Of a DNA stretch of 64,000 nucleotides, positions 8,839-20,020 are shown piece by piece; position 1 is the first letter of the stretch; the number at the start of each line of letters is the position of its first letter. The notes under the pieces were generated by a model. That model was not told the origin of the DNA. It saw only the letters and a program-made list of their open reading frames with translations, and did not search any database. A program made the position numbers and the translations under genes. The stretch is from Fischerella sp. PCC 9431 (GTDB lineage: Bacteria > Cyanobacteriota > Cyanobacteriia > Cyanobacteriales > Nostocaceae). The stretch spans positions 1,290,730-1,354,729 of the forward strand of contig NZ_KE650771.1 of assembly GCF_000447295.1 (NCBI RefSeq). The letters are read 5' to 3'.

Positions 8839-8959
8839 ATTTGTCTTTGCTTCTTTTGTTAGGGGTATAAGGATATAGGGGTATAGGGGTATAGGAAAAA
8901 GGCTAGAGGTGTAGGGGAATATATTAACAGAACATTTCTTGCCCTACACCCATACACTC
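8839..8959. repeat. Short tandem repeat spacer (TATAGGGG units)
   Basis: Four imperfect 8-10 base units of the type TATAGGGG lie at about 8862-8896. Farther on is CCCTACACCC, the inverse of the GTGTAGGGG at 8908-8916, so the gap can fold into a large hairpin. It separates the glycosyltransferase start from the peptidase stop. It may serve as a terminator for the peptidase gene. Confidence 0.5.
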
Positions 8960-9682
8960 TTACCCCCTTACCCCCTTGCTTTCGTAACTTTTCACCACTC
9001 TGCCAGCACCGCGTAGTTGCTGATAGTATGACTGACTCACCTCATCACCTTGTTCCGAGAGAATGTCAATTCCTATACCATTACGTCCTTTATCTTTACC
9101 AGAACTATGGATATAATAACCATCTCCTAAATAGAGTCCCACATGAGTCGCTTTTTGGGGAGTCCCAAAAAATACTAAATCACCCGGTGTCAGGAGTGCT
9201 AGATCAATTGATTGGGTAAAATCTTCTTGTTGATATGCATCTCTAGGTAAGCAAATACCCACCGAACGAAACGCCGCCTGCATCAATCCCGAACAGTCAT
9301 AATTTGGTCCAACTGTACCACCCCAAAGATAATAATTAGCTTGTTGCATCGCTTTGTGAGTAAAAGCAATCACTTCTGGGAGCAATTTTTTGATTTGTGA
9401 TTCGGAAAATGATTTAGCCTGATAAGGTACAGTAGCTGTTTGTAACAAAACCAAATCTACAAATGACAACCAGCCTGGATAATCATCCTCACACAAACAC
9501 ACTTGTACAGATGTGCTGTGGCGCATTTCTACATTATTTGATGTTATCCGCAAATGTCGCCCAGCCTGAGCTTGGGTAGCCAAGCGTGTACATTCTGGAG
9601 AATCATAGATGTTCAGGTTAGCTAGACACTCGTACTCACCTGACTCTAAATTTGCGATTTGGGATTTGAGATTTAGGGACAT
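8960..9682 (-). CDS. NlpC/P60 (C40) cell-wall endopeptidase with SH3b domain
   Basis: The domain order (N-terminal SH3b, about residues 10-85, then a C-terminal NlpC/P60 domain) is that of the cyanobacterial gamma-D-glutamyl-L-diamino acid endopeptidases known from Nostoc and Anabaena structures. These enzymes cut peptidoglycan stem peptides, probably in recycling, as no signal peptide is seen. The catalytic Cys is in NYDCSGLM, His in ATHVGLYLG and the second His in YYIHSSG. I chose the ATG at 9682 because the alternative start at 9724 would overlap the divergent gene at 9698. The C-terminal SKGVRG tail lies against intergenic repeat sequence. Confidence 0.92.
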   Translation of the reverse strand: MSLNLKSQIANLESGEYECLANLNIYDSPECTRLATQAQAGRHLRITSNNVEMRHSTSVQVCLCEDDYPGWLSFVDLVLLQTATVPYQAKSFSESQIKKLLPEVIAFTHKAMQQANYYLWGGTVGPNYDCSGLMQAAFRSVGICLPRDAYQQEDFTQSIDLALLTPGDLVFFGTPQKATHVGLYLGDGYYIHSSGKDKGRNGIGIDILSEQGDEVSQSYYQQLRGAGRVVKSYESKGVRG

Positions 9683-9697
9683 TCTGCAAACACAACA

Positions 9698-10639
9698 ATG
9701 ACTTTTTTTAATCAAGAAGAACAACTGGAAAAGCTAGGTAATGGAATTTTAGAGGCAACTTGGACAAAATTTCCGACTTTAGATCGCAGCCAAATTGCTT
9801 TGACTTGGATTGTCTACGATCCACCTGTGTTGGTAAATACTGGCGGTGCGCTGACTCCAGATGCTTTTTGGAACCATCCAGTCCGTGGTTTTACCTATCG
9901 AGGCTCAGAGCGAATTTATCCAGCCAGTGTAGTGAAGCTATTTTACTTGGTAGCAGCACAGGAATGGATAGAAAAAGGTATGGTTCAAACTTCTAGTGAG
10001 TTAGAAAGAGCCATGCGCGATATGATTGTAGACTCTAGTAACGATGCTACTAGTTTGGTAGTAGATATACTGTCAGGAACTACATCTGGTCCAGAATTAC
10101 CAGCAGGCCCATTTGAGACGTGGAAGCAACAGCGTCATATTGTGAATCGCTATTATCAATCTTTGGGTTGGTCAGAAATGGCAAGTATTAACGTCTGTCA
10201 AAAGACTTGGTGTGATGGCCCCTACGGACGTGAACGCGCTTTTTATGGACAGTTACTCGAAAATCGTAACATGTTAACAACCAATGCGATCGCCAGGTTG
10301 TTACATAGCATCATTGGTGGTGTGGCAGTATCGAGTACGCGATCGCAAGCAATGATGAGTCTACTTCAACGTAGTCTCAATCCTGATGATTTACCAAAAG
10401 ATGTTGAAGAAGATCAAGTTACAGGCTTTTTAGGTGCTGGTCTTCCCCAAACAGCACAAATTTGGTCAAAGGCAGGTTGGACTAGTCAAGTCCGACATGA
10501 TGCTGCGTATATAGAAATACCCAATTGTCAGCCTTATCTTTTAGTGGTATTCACTGAAGGCAAAGCAAACGCTCAAAATCGTGATATTTTACCTTTTGTT
10601 TCTCAGCGTATTGCCGAATCACTTGCCATTTTAAATTAG
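9698..10639 (+). CDS. Class A beta-lactamase-like serine hydrolase
   Basis: This 313-residue protein has the three active-site elements of serine beta-lactamase-like (DD-peptidase fold) proteins: SVVK at 77-80 (S-x-x-K), SSN in VDSSNDAT near 116 (the S-x-N element) and KAG in WSKAGW near 265 (K-T/A-G box). No signal peptide is visible. The nearby peptidase suggests a role in peptidoglycan turnover, not antibiotic resistance. Start-to-start spacing with the divergent peptidase is only 15 bases, so their promoters must lie inside each other's genes or overlap. Confidence 0.85.
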   Translation: MTFFNQEEQLEKLGNGILEATWTKFPTLDRSQIALTWIVYDPPVLVNTGGALTPDAFWNHPVRGFTYRGSERIYPASVVKLFYLVAAQEWIEKGMVQTSSELERAMRDMIVDSSNDATSLVVDILSGTTSGPELPAGPFETWKQQRHIVNRYYQSLGWSEMASINVCQKTWCDGPYGRERAFYGQLLENRNMLTTNAIARLLHSIIGGVAVSSTRSQAMMSLLQRSLNPDDLPKDVEEDQVTGFLGAGLPQTAQIWSKAGWTSQVRHDAAYIEIPNCQPYLLVVFTEGKANAQNRDILPFVSQRIAESLAILN

Positions 10640-10906
10640 ATAAAGAAAGATGGAACTCCATCAGAAAATATGGAAAAGGGAGGGAGATAAAAACTGCTAA
10701 CCTTTTCCATTTTGCAAAGCAGTTTCAGCAATTTTACCGAGGCTGATGTTGTTTTTTGTAAATTTTCTCTGACATCATGATGTCTTGTGATTGTTTGATA
10801 CAGGAAAATACGTAAAAATACTTTAATATTTCAATAGTTCTTAAACAGCATAAATCCTTGCCTCCAACTTCAATGATTAATTAGTATTGGTCAATAGGTA
10901 AGATAT
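10640..10906. promoter_or_regulatory. Leader region of the hybrid kinase gene
   Basis: This AT-rich stretch of 267 bases shows no gene, tRNA or tandem repeat. It contains the presumed promoter for the kinase that starts at 10907. No clear -35/-10 pair or binding site stands out. Confidence 0.3.
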
Positions 10907-13066
10907 ATGGATTTAGTGGATCGTCAGGAATGCCAATTAAGAAAGTTAAGTCAGCAACTACAAAAGGAAATCAGCAAGTGCAAGTTACTTGAACAAAAGC
11001 TAGAAACCTCTGAAGCTCAGATGCGTGCTGTGTTTGAAGCAATGACCGATGTAGTGCTTATGATCAATTTGCACAACAATGAACTCGGAAGTATAAAAGT
11101 TCTGCCAACCAAACCTAATCAAATATACACAGATGAGACTGATGTAATTAGTCAGACAGTAGAACAATTTTTTCATGAACAAACTGCTCACGTATGGTTA
11201 GAAAAAGTTAGACAAGCTCTAGAATTACAGCAAACACTTTATTTTGATTACTATTTGTCTGAGCAAGAGCATAAAGTTTGGTTTAGCGCGAGTATTTCCC
11301 CGACATCAGACCAATCAGTTCTTTGGGTAGCACGAGATATCAGCGATCGCAAGCAAGCTGAAATAGAATTACAACATGCTAAAGAAGCAGCCGAAGCAGC
11401 CAATAAAGCCAAAAGCCAGTTTTTGGCAGCAATGAGTCATGAACTCCGCACTCCCCTCAACAGTATTTTAGGTTTTTCGCAAATCATGTATGACGATACT
11501 TCGTGCATCGGTGAAAACCGGGAGTATCTTGAGATTATTAATAAAAGTGGTCAACACCTGCTGCAACTAATCAACGATGTATTGGAAATGTCCAAAATTG
11601 AAGCAGGTAGAATCAAACTGAATGAAAAAAAATTAGATTTATATAGTCTGTTAGATAGCTTAGAAAATATGCTGCGCCTCAAAGCTACAGACAAAAAACT
11701 TACTTTTGTTTTTGAGCGATCGCCATCATTACCACAATATATCATCACCGATGAAAGCAAACTGCGGCAAGTCCTATTGAATTTATTGGGTAACGCAATC
11801 AAATTTACTCAAGCAGGAAGTGTGACTCTACGCGTGAGTATGGGACAACAGAGACAAGGGGGACACGAGGGAGGACATAGGGGACACGGGGGACAAGGGG
11901 GACAAGAGGGACAAGGGGGACAAGAGGGACACGGAGACATGGGGAAAATTTTTGATAGATTCTCCGCATCACCACGTCTTGATGTCTCCCCTTCTTCTCC
12001 CAATCCCCATTACCCCTTATCCCCAGAGGGGGCCCCACCTTCCCCGATCCCTGATCCCCTATTCCTAATTTTCGAGATCGAAGATACTGGTTCTGGTATT
12101 TCTGCGGAAGAAATTAACAATTTATTTGAAGCTTTTGTGCAAACTGATACTGGTAGGCGATCGCAAGAAGGAACAGGTTTAGGACTAGCAATTAGTCGCA
12201 AGTTCGTACAGTTAATGGGTGGAGATATCACTGTCAACAGTGTGCTAGGACAAGGAAGTTTATTTGCATTCCATATTCGGATCAAGTTAGCACAGATCAA
12301 ACAGCAGCCAAAGGAGTTGTCAAGTCAACGAGTTAAGTGTTTAGCACCAGATCAACCGATTTATCGCTTACTAATTGTGGAGGATAACCAAGATCATCGC
12401 CAGTTTCTCATCAAACTCTTAAGACCCTTGGGTTTTGAAATACAACAAGCAGAAAACGGTCAACAAGGCATAGCTATGTGGGAAAATTGGCATCCCCACA
12501 TTATATTTATGGATATGCAGATGCCTGTGATGGATGGTTATGAAGCCACTAGGGAGATTAAGACCAGAGAAAGAAAAGACGCACAGCACAATAGATACGA
12601 TAATGTGGATAACAAAAATATCCCCTCATCTTCCAATTCTCATTTCTGTACCTCTTCTTTTCATACCAAAATTATTGCCCTCACGGCCTATGCTTTTGAG
12701 GAACAGCGACAGGTAATGATCTCTGCTGGTTGCGATGACTTTATCAGCAAGCCGTTTCGCGAAGAAGAAATTTTTGATCAGCTCACAAAACACTTAGGTG
12801 TACGCTACATTTATTCTAAAGGTATAGTTGAGCAAAATAATGCTGTGCAATGTAGAAGGTTAACTTGTGAAGATCTAAAAGTAATGCCAGATACATGGAT
12901 ACAAAAACTGTACACAGCAGCGAAAGAGTGTAACGATGAAAGTATTTTCCAACTCTTGGCTGAAATTCCCACAAAATATCCAAATTTAATTGAAGTTCTT
13001 AGGCAAATTACCTATAATTTTCGCTTTGAAGAAATTATAGAAATAACTGAGTTTTTAATCAGATAA
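10907..13066 (+). CDS. Hybrid sensor histidine kinase with receiver domain and repeat-coded insertion
   Basis: This 719-residue cytoplasmic two-component protein has a coiled N-terminus (1-30), a PAS domain (about 33-150), HisKA with phospho-acceptor His178 in MSHELRTPLNS, an ATPase domain with N-box LLGNAIKFT and G-boxes EDTGSGIS and GTGLGLAIS, and a receiver domain with LLIVEDNQDH and the acceptor Asp in FMDMQMPVMDGYEATR. The signal and output are unknown. Between two strands of the ATPase domain is an insertion of about 75 residues (near 312-386) rich in Gly, Gln and His and then Pro. It is coded by the same repeat family found between genes. A second insertion of about 25 residues (REIKTRERKDAQ to SSFHTK) interrupts the receiver. 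Confidence 0.93.
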   Translation: MDLVDRQECQLRKLSQQLQKEISKCKLLEQKLETSEAQMRAVFEAMTDVVLMINLHNNELGSIKVLPTKPNQIYTDETDVISQTVEQFFHEQTAHVWLEKVRQALELQQTLYFDYYLSEQEHKVWFSASISPTSDQSVLWVARDISDRKQAEIELQHAKEAAEAANKAKSQFLAAMSHELRTPLNSILGFSQIMYDDTSCIGENREYLEIINKSGQHLLQLINDVLEMSKIEAGRIKLNEKKLDLYSLLDSLENMLRLKATDKKLTFVFERSPSLPQYIITDESKLRQVLLNLLGNAIKFTQAGSVTLRVSMGQQRQGGHEGGHRGHGGQGGQEGQGGQEGHGDMGKIFDRFSASPRLDVSPSSPNPHYPLSPEGAPPSPIPDPLFLIFEIEDTGSGISAEEINNLFEAFVQTDTGRRSQEGTGLGLAISRKFVQLMGGDITVNSVLGQGSLFAFHIRIKLAQIKQQPKELSSQRVKCLAPDQPIYRLLIVEDNQDHRQFLIKLLRPLGFEIQQAENGQQGIAMWENWHPHIIFMDMQMPVMDGYEATREIKTRERKDAQHNRYDNVDNKNIPSSSNSHFCTSSFHTKIIALTAYAFEEQRQVMISAGCDDFISKPFREEEIFDQLTKHLGVRYIYSKGIVEQNNAVQCRRLTCEDLKVMPDTWIQKLYTAAKECNDESIFQLLAEIPTKYPNLIEVLRQITYNFRFEEIIEITEFLIR
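11841..12063 (+). repeat. Intergenic-type repeat element inserted in frame in the kinase gene
   Basis: GGGGGACAA/GAGGGACAC units fill about 11841-11945, and CCCCGATCCCTGATCCCC-type units fill about 11990-12063. The 45 bases at 12000-12044 are the reverse complement of 30155-30199 with one mismatch. The other copy is intergenic, so this is a mobile or copied repeat. It has no stop in the coding frame and keeps the kinase open. Confidence 0.85.
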
Positions 13067-13320
13067 AAAATGCAAAACTCATGCATTTTTTAAGAGAATT
13101 GTTGATAATTATTAAAAATATTTTTTGTTGAGTAAATAATTTTTTATCCGCTTCATTGAGGATCTATCTCTATATATAGTAAATATCGAAATCTTTGTAC
13201 TAACTTAAAAACACAGATGTAGAAAGAGATTTTTTGATGTTAAATGTAGATATTGCCAAAATTGGCTCAATATGGGCAAAACCCATCATCTATAAAAGTA
13301 ATATTGTTTGAGGAGTGAAT

Positions 13321-14115
13321 GTGAATACGATTGTTTTTAATCCAAGAGTAGTCGGTTTATTTAGTGTAGCAACTGTTGCGATTTTAGCTGGTAGTTTACC
13401 TGCTGTTGCTCAAACGGCTGACTTTACTAGCATTGGAACACAAGCAACTACTACAACCAGTGATGCAGCAGAAAATCCAGTAGTAATATCCGATTCTAGC
13501 CAACATCAGGAACAGTTTTCGGCGATCGCTATACCAGAGACAGATACTCCCACATTTACACCCGTTCCTGGTACAGTAGCAACATCATCTGCGGCACTTA
13601 CGACTCAAAACCAACAGCCAAACCGCCAACCAACTTCTCAATTATCAACTCCTGCTTCTAAAGTAGCGCAATCAGATATTCTTCCAGGTCGGGCAACTCG
13701 TGGAGGATCTAGTTACATCGGTGTAGCAGCAAATATTGGTTTGAATGGTGGCGAGTCCTCTTTAGGTGATGGCAATTTTATGGTCATTAGCAAAGTTGGT
13801 CTGTCAAGAACTTTATCTGTCAGACCTTCAGCAATCTTTGGTGACAACACCACAATTTTAGTTCCCATCACCTACGATTTTTCCCTCCAACAGTTAGGAG
13901 ATAGGTTTAATGAACCTGTACCAATTTCTCCTTATGTCGGTGGTGGTGCAGCGATTAAAACAGGCGATGACTCTGAGTTTACTTTCCTTTTATCTGGTGG
14001 TGTAGATTTTCCTCTAAGCGATCGCTTTACCGCAACAGCTGCTGTTAACGCGGCATTTTTTGATGACACTGATATAGGCTTGACACTCGGAGTAGGTTAC
14101 AACTTCGGTATCTAA
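13321..14115 (+). CDS. Exported protein, probable outer-membrane beta-barrel
   Basis: I chose the GTG at 13321 because GAGGAG lies 5-6 bases upstream; a GTG at 13315 is directly against that site. An N-terminal signal peptide ends near AVAQTA (about residue 30). Then comes a long Thr/Ser/Gln-rich linker (about 30-125). The last 130 residues alternate polar and hydrophobic residues (SSYIGVAANIGLNGG, TILVPITYDFSL, FTFLLSGGVDFPL, TLGVGYNFGI) and end in an aromatic-containing strand, as outer-membrane barrels do. No specific family function is assigned. Confidence 0.75.
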   Translation: MNTIVFNPRVVGLFSVATVAILAGSLPAVAQTADFTSIGTQATTTTSDAAENPVVISDSSQHQEQFSAIAIPETDTPTFTPVPGTVATSSAALTTQNQQPNRQPTSQLSTPASKVAQSDILPGRATRGGSSYIGVAANIGLNGGESSLGDGNFMVISKVGLSRTLSVRPSAIFGDNTTILVPITYDFSLQQLGDRFNEPVPISPYVGGGAAIKTGDDSEFTFLLSGGVDFPLSDRFTATAAVNAAFFDDTDIGLTLGVGYNFGI

Positions 14116-14297
14116 AAAATAGGGGATCGGGGATCGAGGATCAGGCATGGGGTATTGGGCATCGGGCATGGGGCATTGGTCTATTCTCCCTGCTCCCTGC
14201 TCCCTGCTCCCTGCTCCCTTGTCCCCCGTGTCCCTCTTACCAATTTTTAATTTTTAATTTTTAATTTTTAATTGATTAAGTCCCCCATCCCTACTCC
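14116..14297. repeat. STRR block: CTCCCTG and TTTTTAA heptamers
   Basis: Several tandem 7-bp arrays fill the convergent gap: GGCATGGGGTATTGG-type units (about 14140-14180), CTCCCTG repeated about four times (14186-14218) and TTTTTAA repeated four times (14242-14273). They may provide transcription ends for both flanking genes. Confidence 0.8.
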
Positions 14298-15620
14298 CTA
14301 CTTCGGACTAACCTGCTCAATTGTCTTGATTTTGCCATCATCGCCCACTGTCCAAACATCGTAGACACCAACTACATCACCATTTTGATCAATATCTACG
14401 TTACCGCTAGCCCCTTGGTAATTTATATCTTGACCTTCTTTGAGTAATTTCAGACCTTCGCAAACATCGCTAACTTCTACACCAGGAGCGTTAGCAACTT
14501 CACGGATTTTACTGGCGATTCCGACGCCTGTGTTTTCCTTCGCAGCTTGAGCAGATAAGACTAACAAAGCAGCTGCATCCCAACCATGAGGAGTATATGG
14601 TGCTGGTGCGGATTTCCTTTTCTCTTGCCAAAGCTTAGTAAAAGCTTCTAGTCCTTTACCATTAGAACCGGGAACTGTACCTATGGCTCCAGTCACAATA
14701 TATTTACCATCAGCAGTTTTGCCAACTCGTCCAGGGAATGTATCTGACTTCACACCATCAGTAAGCATGATCTGCACCCCTTGAGTCCCACCTTGCTGGT
14801 ATGCGGATTTCAAAAATAGAGCTCCGGTTTCTTCGTAGAATACGCCTAGTACTGCATCTGGCTTACCTGCAAAAGCCGCTTGCGCTTCGGTATCAAATGT
14901 GGTGGCTTTGGGGTCATAGCGAACGGGGTTGTTTTTATTAACTACGGTTCCTCCTAATTTTTCAAATGCTTGTACAAATGCTTTTTCAAAGCCTACACCG
15001 TAGTCATTATTAATCACGACAGTGGAAACTCTCTTAAAACCTCTTTTATTAGCAAGTTGGGCTAAAGCTTGAGCTTGGTAGGTATCTGGAGGTGCGGTGC
15101 GCGCCCAATAGCCTTTATAGTCTCCTTTTTGTGCCTTTTCGGTAAATACAGGGCTAGTACTACCGGGAGAAATAAGCATAACTTTATTTGGCACAGCAAT
15201 AGAGACAGCTGCACTAGAAACACTACTAGCAAAGGAACCAACTACACCAGCAACTTTATCTAAAGTCGCCAGTTTAGTCATACCAGCAGCGCCAGCTTTA
15301 GGGTCAGTTTGATCGTCCACTGCAACTAAAGTCACAGGTTGTCCGTTAACACCACCACAAGCATTGACCTTATTTACGAGTAAGGGAACAGACTCTACCA
15401 TCTGCTGTCCGATCGCAGCTAAATCACCAGTCGTTGGTAGTAGTGAACCGATTTTCAATCCTTCTGTGGTTGCAGCTACTGGGGTACTAGTAGCTCCACT
15501 ATCACTGGTGTTCTGGGGATTAGTGGAAGATTGGCTGTTAGTATCACCGCAAGCTGCAACTAAAATACCTGTTGTGAAAGTAATTATGGCTAAAGCAAAA
15601 GCATTAATAGTTTTTTTCAT
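14298..15620 (-). CDS. ABC transporter periplasmic binding lipoprotein, branched-chain amino acid type
   Basis: This 440-residue protein starts with a lipoprotein signal (basic start, hydrophobic stretch, lipobox LVAAC with Cys at about 23), followed by a Ser/Thr-rich linker. The type I periplasmic binding domain has the family signature LKIGSLLPTTGDLAAIGQQM, VALVAVDDQTDPKAGA-like and GVVGSFASSVS. It would capture amino acids or related solutes (LivJ/UrtA family) for an ABC importer. No permease or ATPase gene is adjacent, so it must work with components encoded elsewhere. Confidence 0.9.
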   Translation of the reverse strand: MKKTINAFALAIITFTTGILVAACGDTNSQSSTNPQNTSDSGATSTPVAATTEGLKIGSLLPTTGDLAAIGQQMVESVPLLVNKVNACGGVNGQPVTLVAVDDQTDPKAGAAGMTKLATLDKVAGVVGSFASSVSSAAVSIAVPNKVMLISPGSTSPVFTEKAQKGDYKGYWARTAPPDTYQAQALAQLANKRGFKRVSTVVINNDYGVGFEKAFVQAFEKLGGTVVNKNNPVRYDPKATTFDTEAQAAFAGKPDAVLGVFYEETGALFLKSAYQQGGTQGVQIMLTDGVKSDTFPGRVGKTADGKYIVTGAIGTVPGSNGKGLEAFTKLWQEKRKSAPAPYTPHGWDAAALLVLSAQAAKENTGVGIASKIREVANAPGVEVSDVCEGLKLLKEGQDINYQGASGNVDIDQNGDVVGVYDVWTVGDDGKIKTIEQVSPK

Positions 15621-15947
15621 ATACTTCGATTACACTCCTATTTTGCTCAGAAGCTTATCATTGAATTGCCAGATGAGTGAATCACACATCACTCTAAAGC
15701 ATAGATAATAGCATCTGCCAACAGAAGTAAAAGAAGTTATACCAATTTGAAAAAAGAATGTAACAGATCAATCATATTGTAGAGACGCGTAGACGCTCGT
15801 AAGAGCGGCTTCTGGTAAGAATATCATCGTGTCTTGAACCAAGGATGTGTTGCAATCATTAATTGAATTGGTATTAGTTTTTCAAACTCTAAATAAAATA
15901 GAGACGCGGTGTATCGCGTCTCTATTTTAAAGTTTCTATTTTACAAA
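15621..15947. other. Gap upstream of the binding-protein gene
   Basis: This 327-base stretch has no gene. It holds the presumed promoter region of the lipoprotein gene (15621-15738), a palindromic MITE-like element (15739-15874) and a short palindrome GAGACGCGGTGTATCGCGTCTC at 15902-15923 next to tRNA-Ser. The palindrome could end tRNA transcription. Confidence 0.6.
15739..15874. mobile_element. MITE-like palindromic element, short form
   Basis: The 136-bp element starts ATACCAATT and ends AATTGGTAT. The arms continue imperfectly (AAAAAGAATGTAACAGATC against the inverse of GATGTGTTGCAATCATT). The centre is TAGAGACGCGTAGACGC. Its left 50 bases resemble the inverse of 59450-59502, so both belong to one family. 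No coding capacity is present. Confidence 0.6.
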
Positions 15948-16039
15948 CGGAGAGGGAGGGATTCGAACCCTCGGTACGGCCTTTCGATCCGTACAACAGA
16001 TTAGCAATCTGCCGCTTTCGACCACTCAGCCACCTCTCC
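15948..16039 (-). tRNA. tRNA-Ser (anticodon GCT)
   Basis: Read on the minus strand, the acceptor GGAGAGG pairs with CCTCTCC, and the discriminator base is G, as expected for serine tRNAs. The anticodon stem GCAGA/TCTGT encloses TTGCTAA, giving anticodon GCT (codons AGC and AGU). A long variable arm (class II tRNA) and TTCGAACCC-type T-loop are present. The CCA end is not encoded. Confidence 0.96.
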
Positions 16040-16079
16040 AGTCATATCGAATATAAATACTAGCAGATGTTTAAATGTA

Positions 16080-16170
16080 AGTCAATAGTTATTGGGCATT
16101 TGTCATTGGTCATTGGTCATTGATTCATAGTTACTAATTGTTACAAATGACAAATGACAAATGACTAATT
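16080..16170. repeat. STRR array of GTCATTG/AATGACA heptamers
   Basis: GTCATTG-type heptamers at about 16096-16122 face AATGACA-type heptamers at about 16143-16165, so the block is a tandem array and an inverted repeat. The same unit occurs at 48570-48640 and 49640-49760. It lies just after the crtB stop. Confidence 0.75.
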
Positions 16171-18526
<2,356 letters not shown>

Positions 18527-18599
18527 TTAACCTTACTACTCTTCAATATTTCTTAAGGGTTTTGCCGTACTCATTATACTTTGCAAACCGTTACATTTG

Positions 18600-18790
18600 T
18601 GTTTTGTCATTTGTCATTGGGGAACGGGGATTAGGGATCAGGGATTCTCCTGACGGAGACGCTACGCGTAGACGCGCAAGCGGCTTCTCTCAGAGTACGG
18701 GGATTGGACATGAATCAGTTAACAGTTAACAGTGACCAGTTTAATTTGATAACTGATAACTGTTAACTGATTAGTAGTCTCCCTTGTCTT
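18600..18790. repeat. Dispersed palindromic repeats between pds and the phzF-like gene
   Basis: The gap has ACGCTACGCGTAGACGCGCAAGCGGCTTCTC-like repeat sequence (18658-18693) and inverted heptamers AGTTAACAGTTAACAG (18717-18732) facing ACTGTTAACTG (18758-18768). No coding sequence is seen. Confidence 0.65.
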
Positions 18791-18810
18791 TGTTGTCACC
18801 TTCCACAAAC

Positions 18811-19698
18811 TTACACAAACTCCCCCCTCGCGACCATCACTACTTTTCCTCCCACATTTACGTCTATGACTTTATTTTTTTGCTCTGCTTGTAGCAAAAT
18901 CAAAGAAGGCCTGTTAATTTCATATCCCTGCTCAACTCGTAAATTAATTTCTGGTTTGCCGAAATAAGAATATTGAACTAAATAACCAGCTAAACATCCA
19001 TTAGCACTGCCGGTAGCAGGGTCTTCCGGTATGCCTAAATAATCACAGAATACCCGCACATTCAGATCATTCTCTGGTTTGTATGTTTCTGGGCAAAATA
19101 CAAGAATACATTTTGCATCTATATTGCTAATCAGTTCAAAATATTTTTCTTGATTAACTTGAATTTGCTTGACAGATTCCAGAGTCTTCACAGGAACAAT
19201 AATAAAGGGAACTCCTGTAGAAACTACTTGAATTGGAAAACGAGAATCTATCTCTTGTGACTGTATTCTCAAAACTTCAGCCATTGTTTGACTATCCAAT
19301 ATCTGATGAAAAGTTGGCGCTTTTTGCTGCATCCACAAATGTTCACCAGAACCATTGGCGTTATCAATTTTTACTGGTATTTGCCCAACTTCTAAGTTTA
19401 ATAAAATTTTTTTAACTGGGTTTTTAATAATCTCCTTTTGGAGAATATAAGCTGTGCCTAAAGTAGGATGACCTGCGAAAGGTAGTTCTTGCTTTGGTGT
19501 AAATATTCTTACATTGTAACCATCAGATACTGTTTCTGTGGACGTCACAAACGTAGTCTCAGAATAGTTGATTTCTCTAGCAATTTGCTGCATCTCATCT
19601 GAAGAAAGATTAGCTGTATTGGTAAAAACAGCTAGTTGATTACCAGTATATTTTGCTTCAGCAAACACATCTATTATGTAAAATAAAATACTAGACAT
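18811..19698 (-). CDS. PhzF-family isomerase/epimerase-like protein
   Basis: This 295-residue protein has the two-lobed diaminopimelate-epimerase-like fold of PhzF. The N-terminal lobe shows VDVFAEAKYTGNQLAVF and the catalytic Glu in EINYSETTFV. The C-terminal lobe has the anion-binding loop EDPATGSANGCLAGYLV. In phenazine producers PhzF isomerises dihydrohydroxyanthranilate. Here there is no phenazine cluster, so the substrate is unknown, as for most members. Confidence 0.9.
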   Translation of the reverse strand: MSSILFYIIDVFAEAKYTGNQLAVFTNTANLSSDEMQQIAREINYSETTFVTSTETVSDGYNVRIFTPKQELPFAGHPTLGTAYILQKEIIKNPVKKILLNLEVGQIPVKIDNANGSGEHLWMQQKAPTFHQILDSQTMAEVLRIQSQEIDSRFPIQVVSTGVPFIIVPVKTLESVKQIQVNQEKYFELISNIDAKCILVFCPETYKPENDLNVRVFCDYLGIPEDPATGSANGCLAGYLVQYSYFGKPEINLRVEQGYEINRPSLILLQAEQKNKVIDVNVGGKVVMVARGEFV

Positions 19699-20020
19699 TT
19701 TTTATTTTCCGTATTTAAACTAGACTTAGGTAGCAGATTTTTGCATATTGTTGTAATTTGAATTTGTATCTCTGATAAAAAAATTAAATTGAAAAACCAG
19801 TATAATTTGCTTTTCGTATCTAAAAGTTTTATAAAACTTTGATTTGCTTATTGAGCATTAACAGTATAAGATGATCCCTGCTGGTAATCGCTCATTTGGT
19901 GTGTATCTAGACTAATGTATATTCTCTTCAAAAAAGAGAATTTATGCACATAAATTTGTTGAAAAACTTGGGAAAACATAAATATATTTGCACCTATAGG
20001 AAGGTGCTGTGTTCTGAACA
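19699..20020. promoter_or_regulatory. Divergent promoter region, phzF-like and rlpA-like genes
   Basis: This 322-base AT-rich gap lies between divergent genes and must hold both promoters. An ATTCTCTTCAAAAAAGAGAAT hairpin (19921-19940 region) is the only clear structure. GGAAGGTG at about 19998-20005 may serve the downstream start. I see no gene here. Confidence 0.45.
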
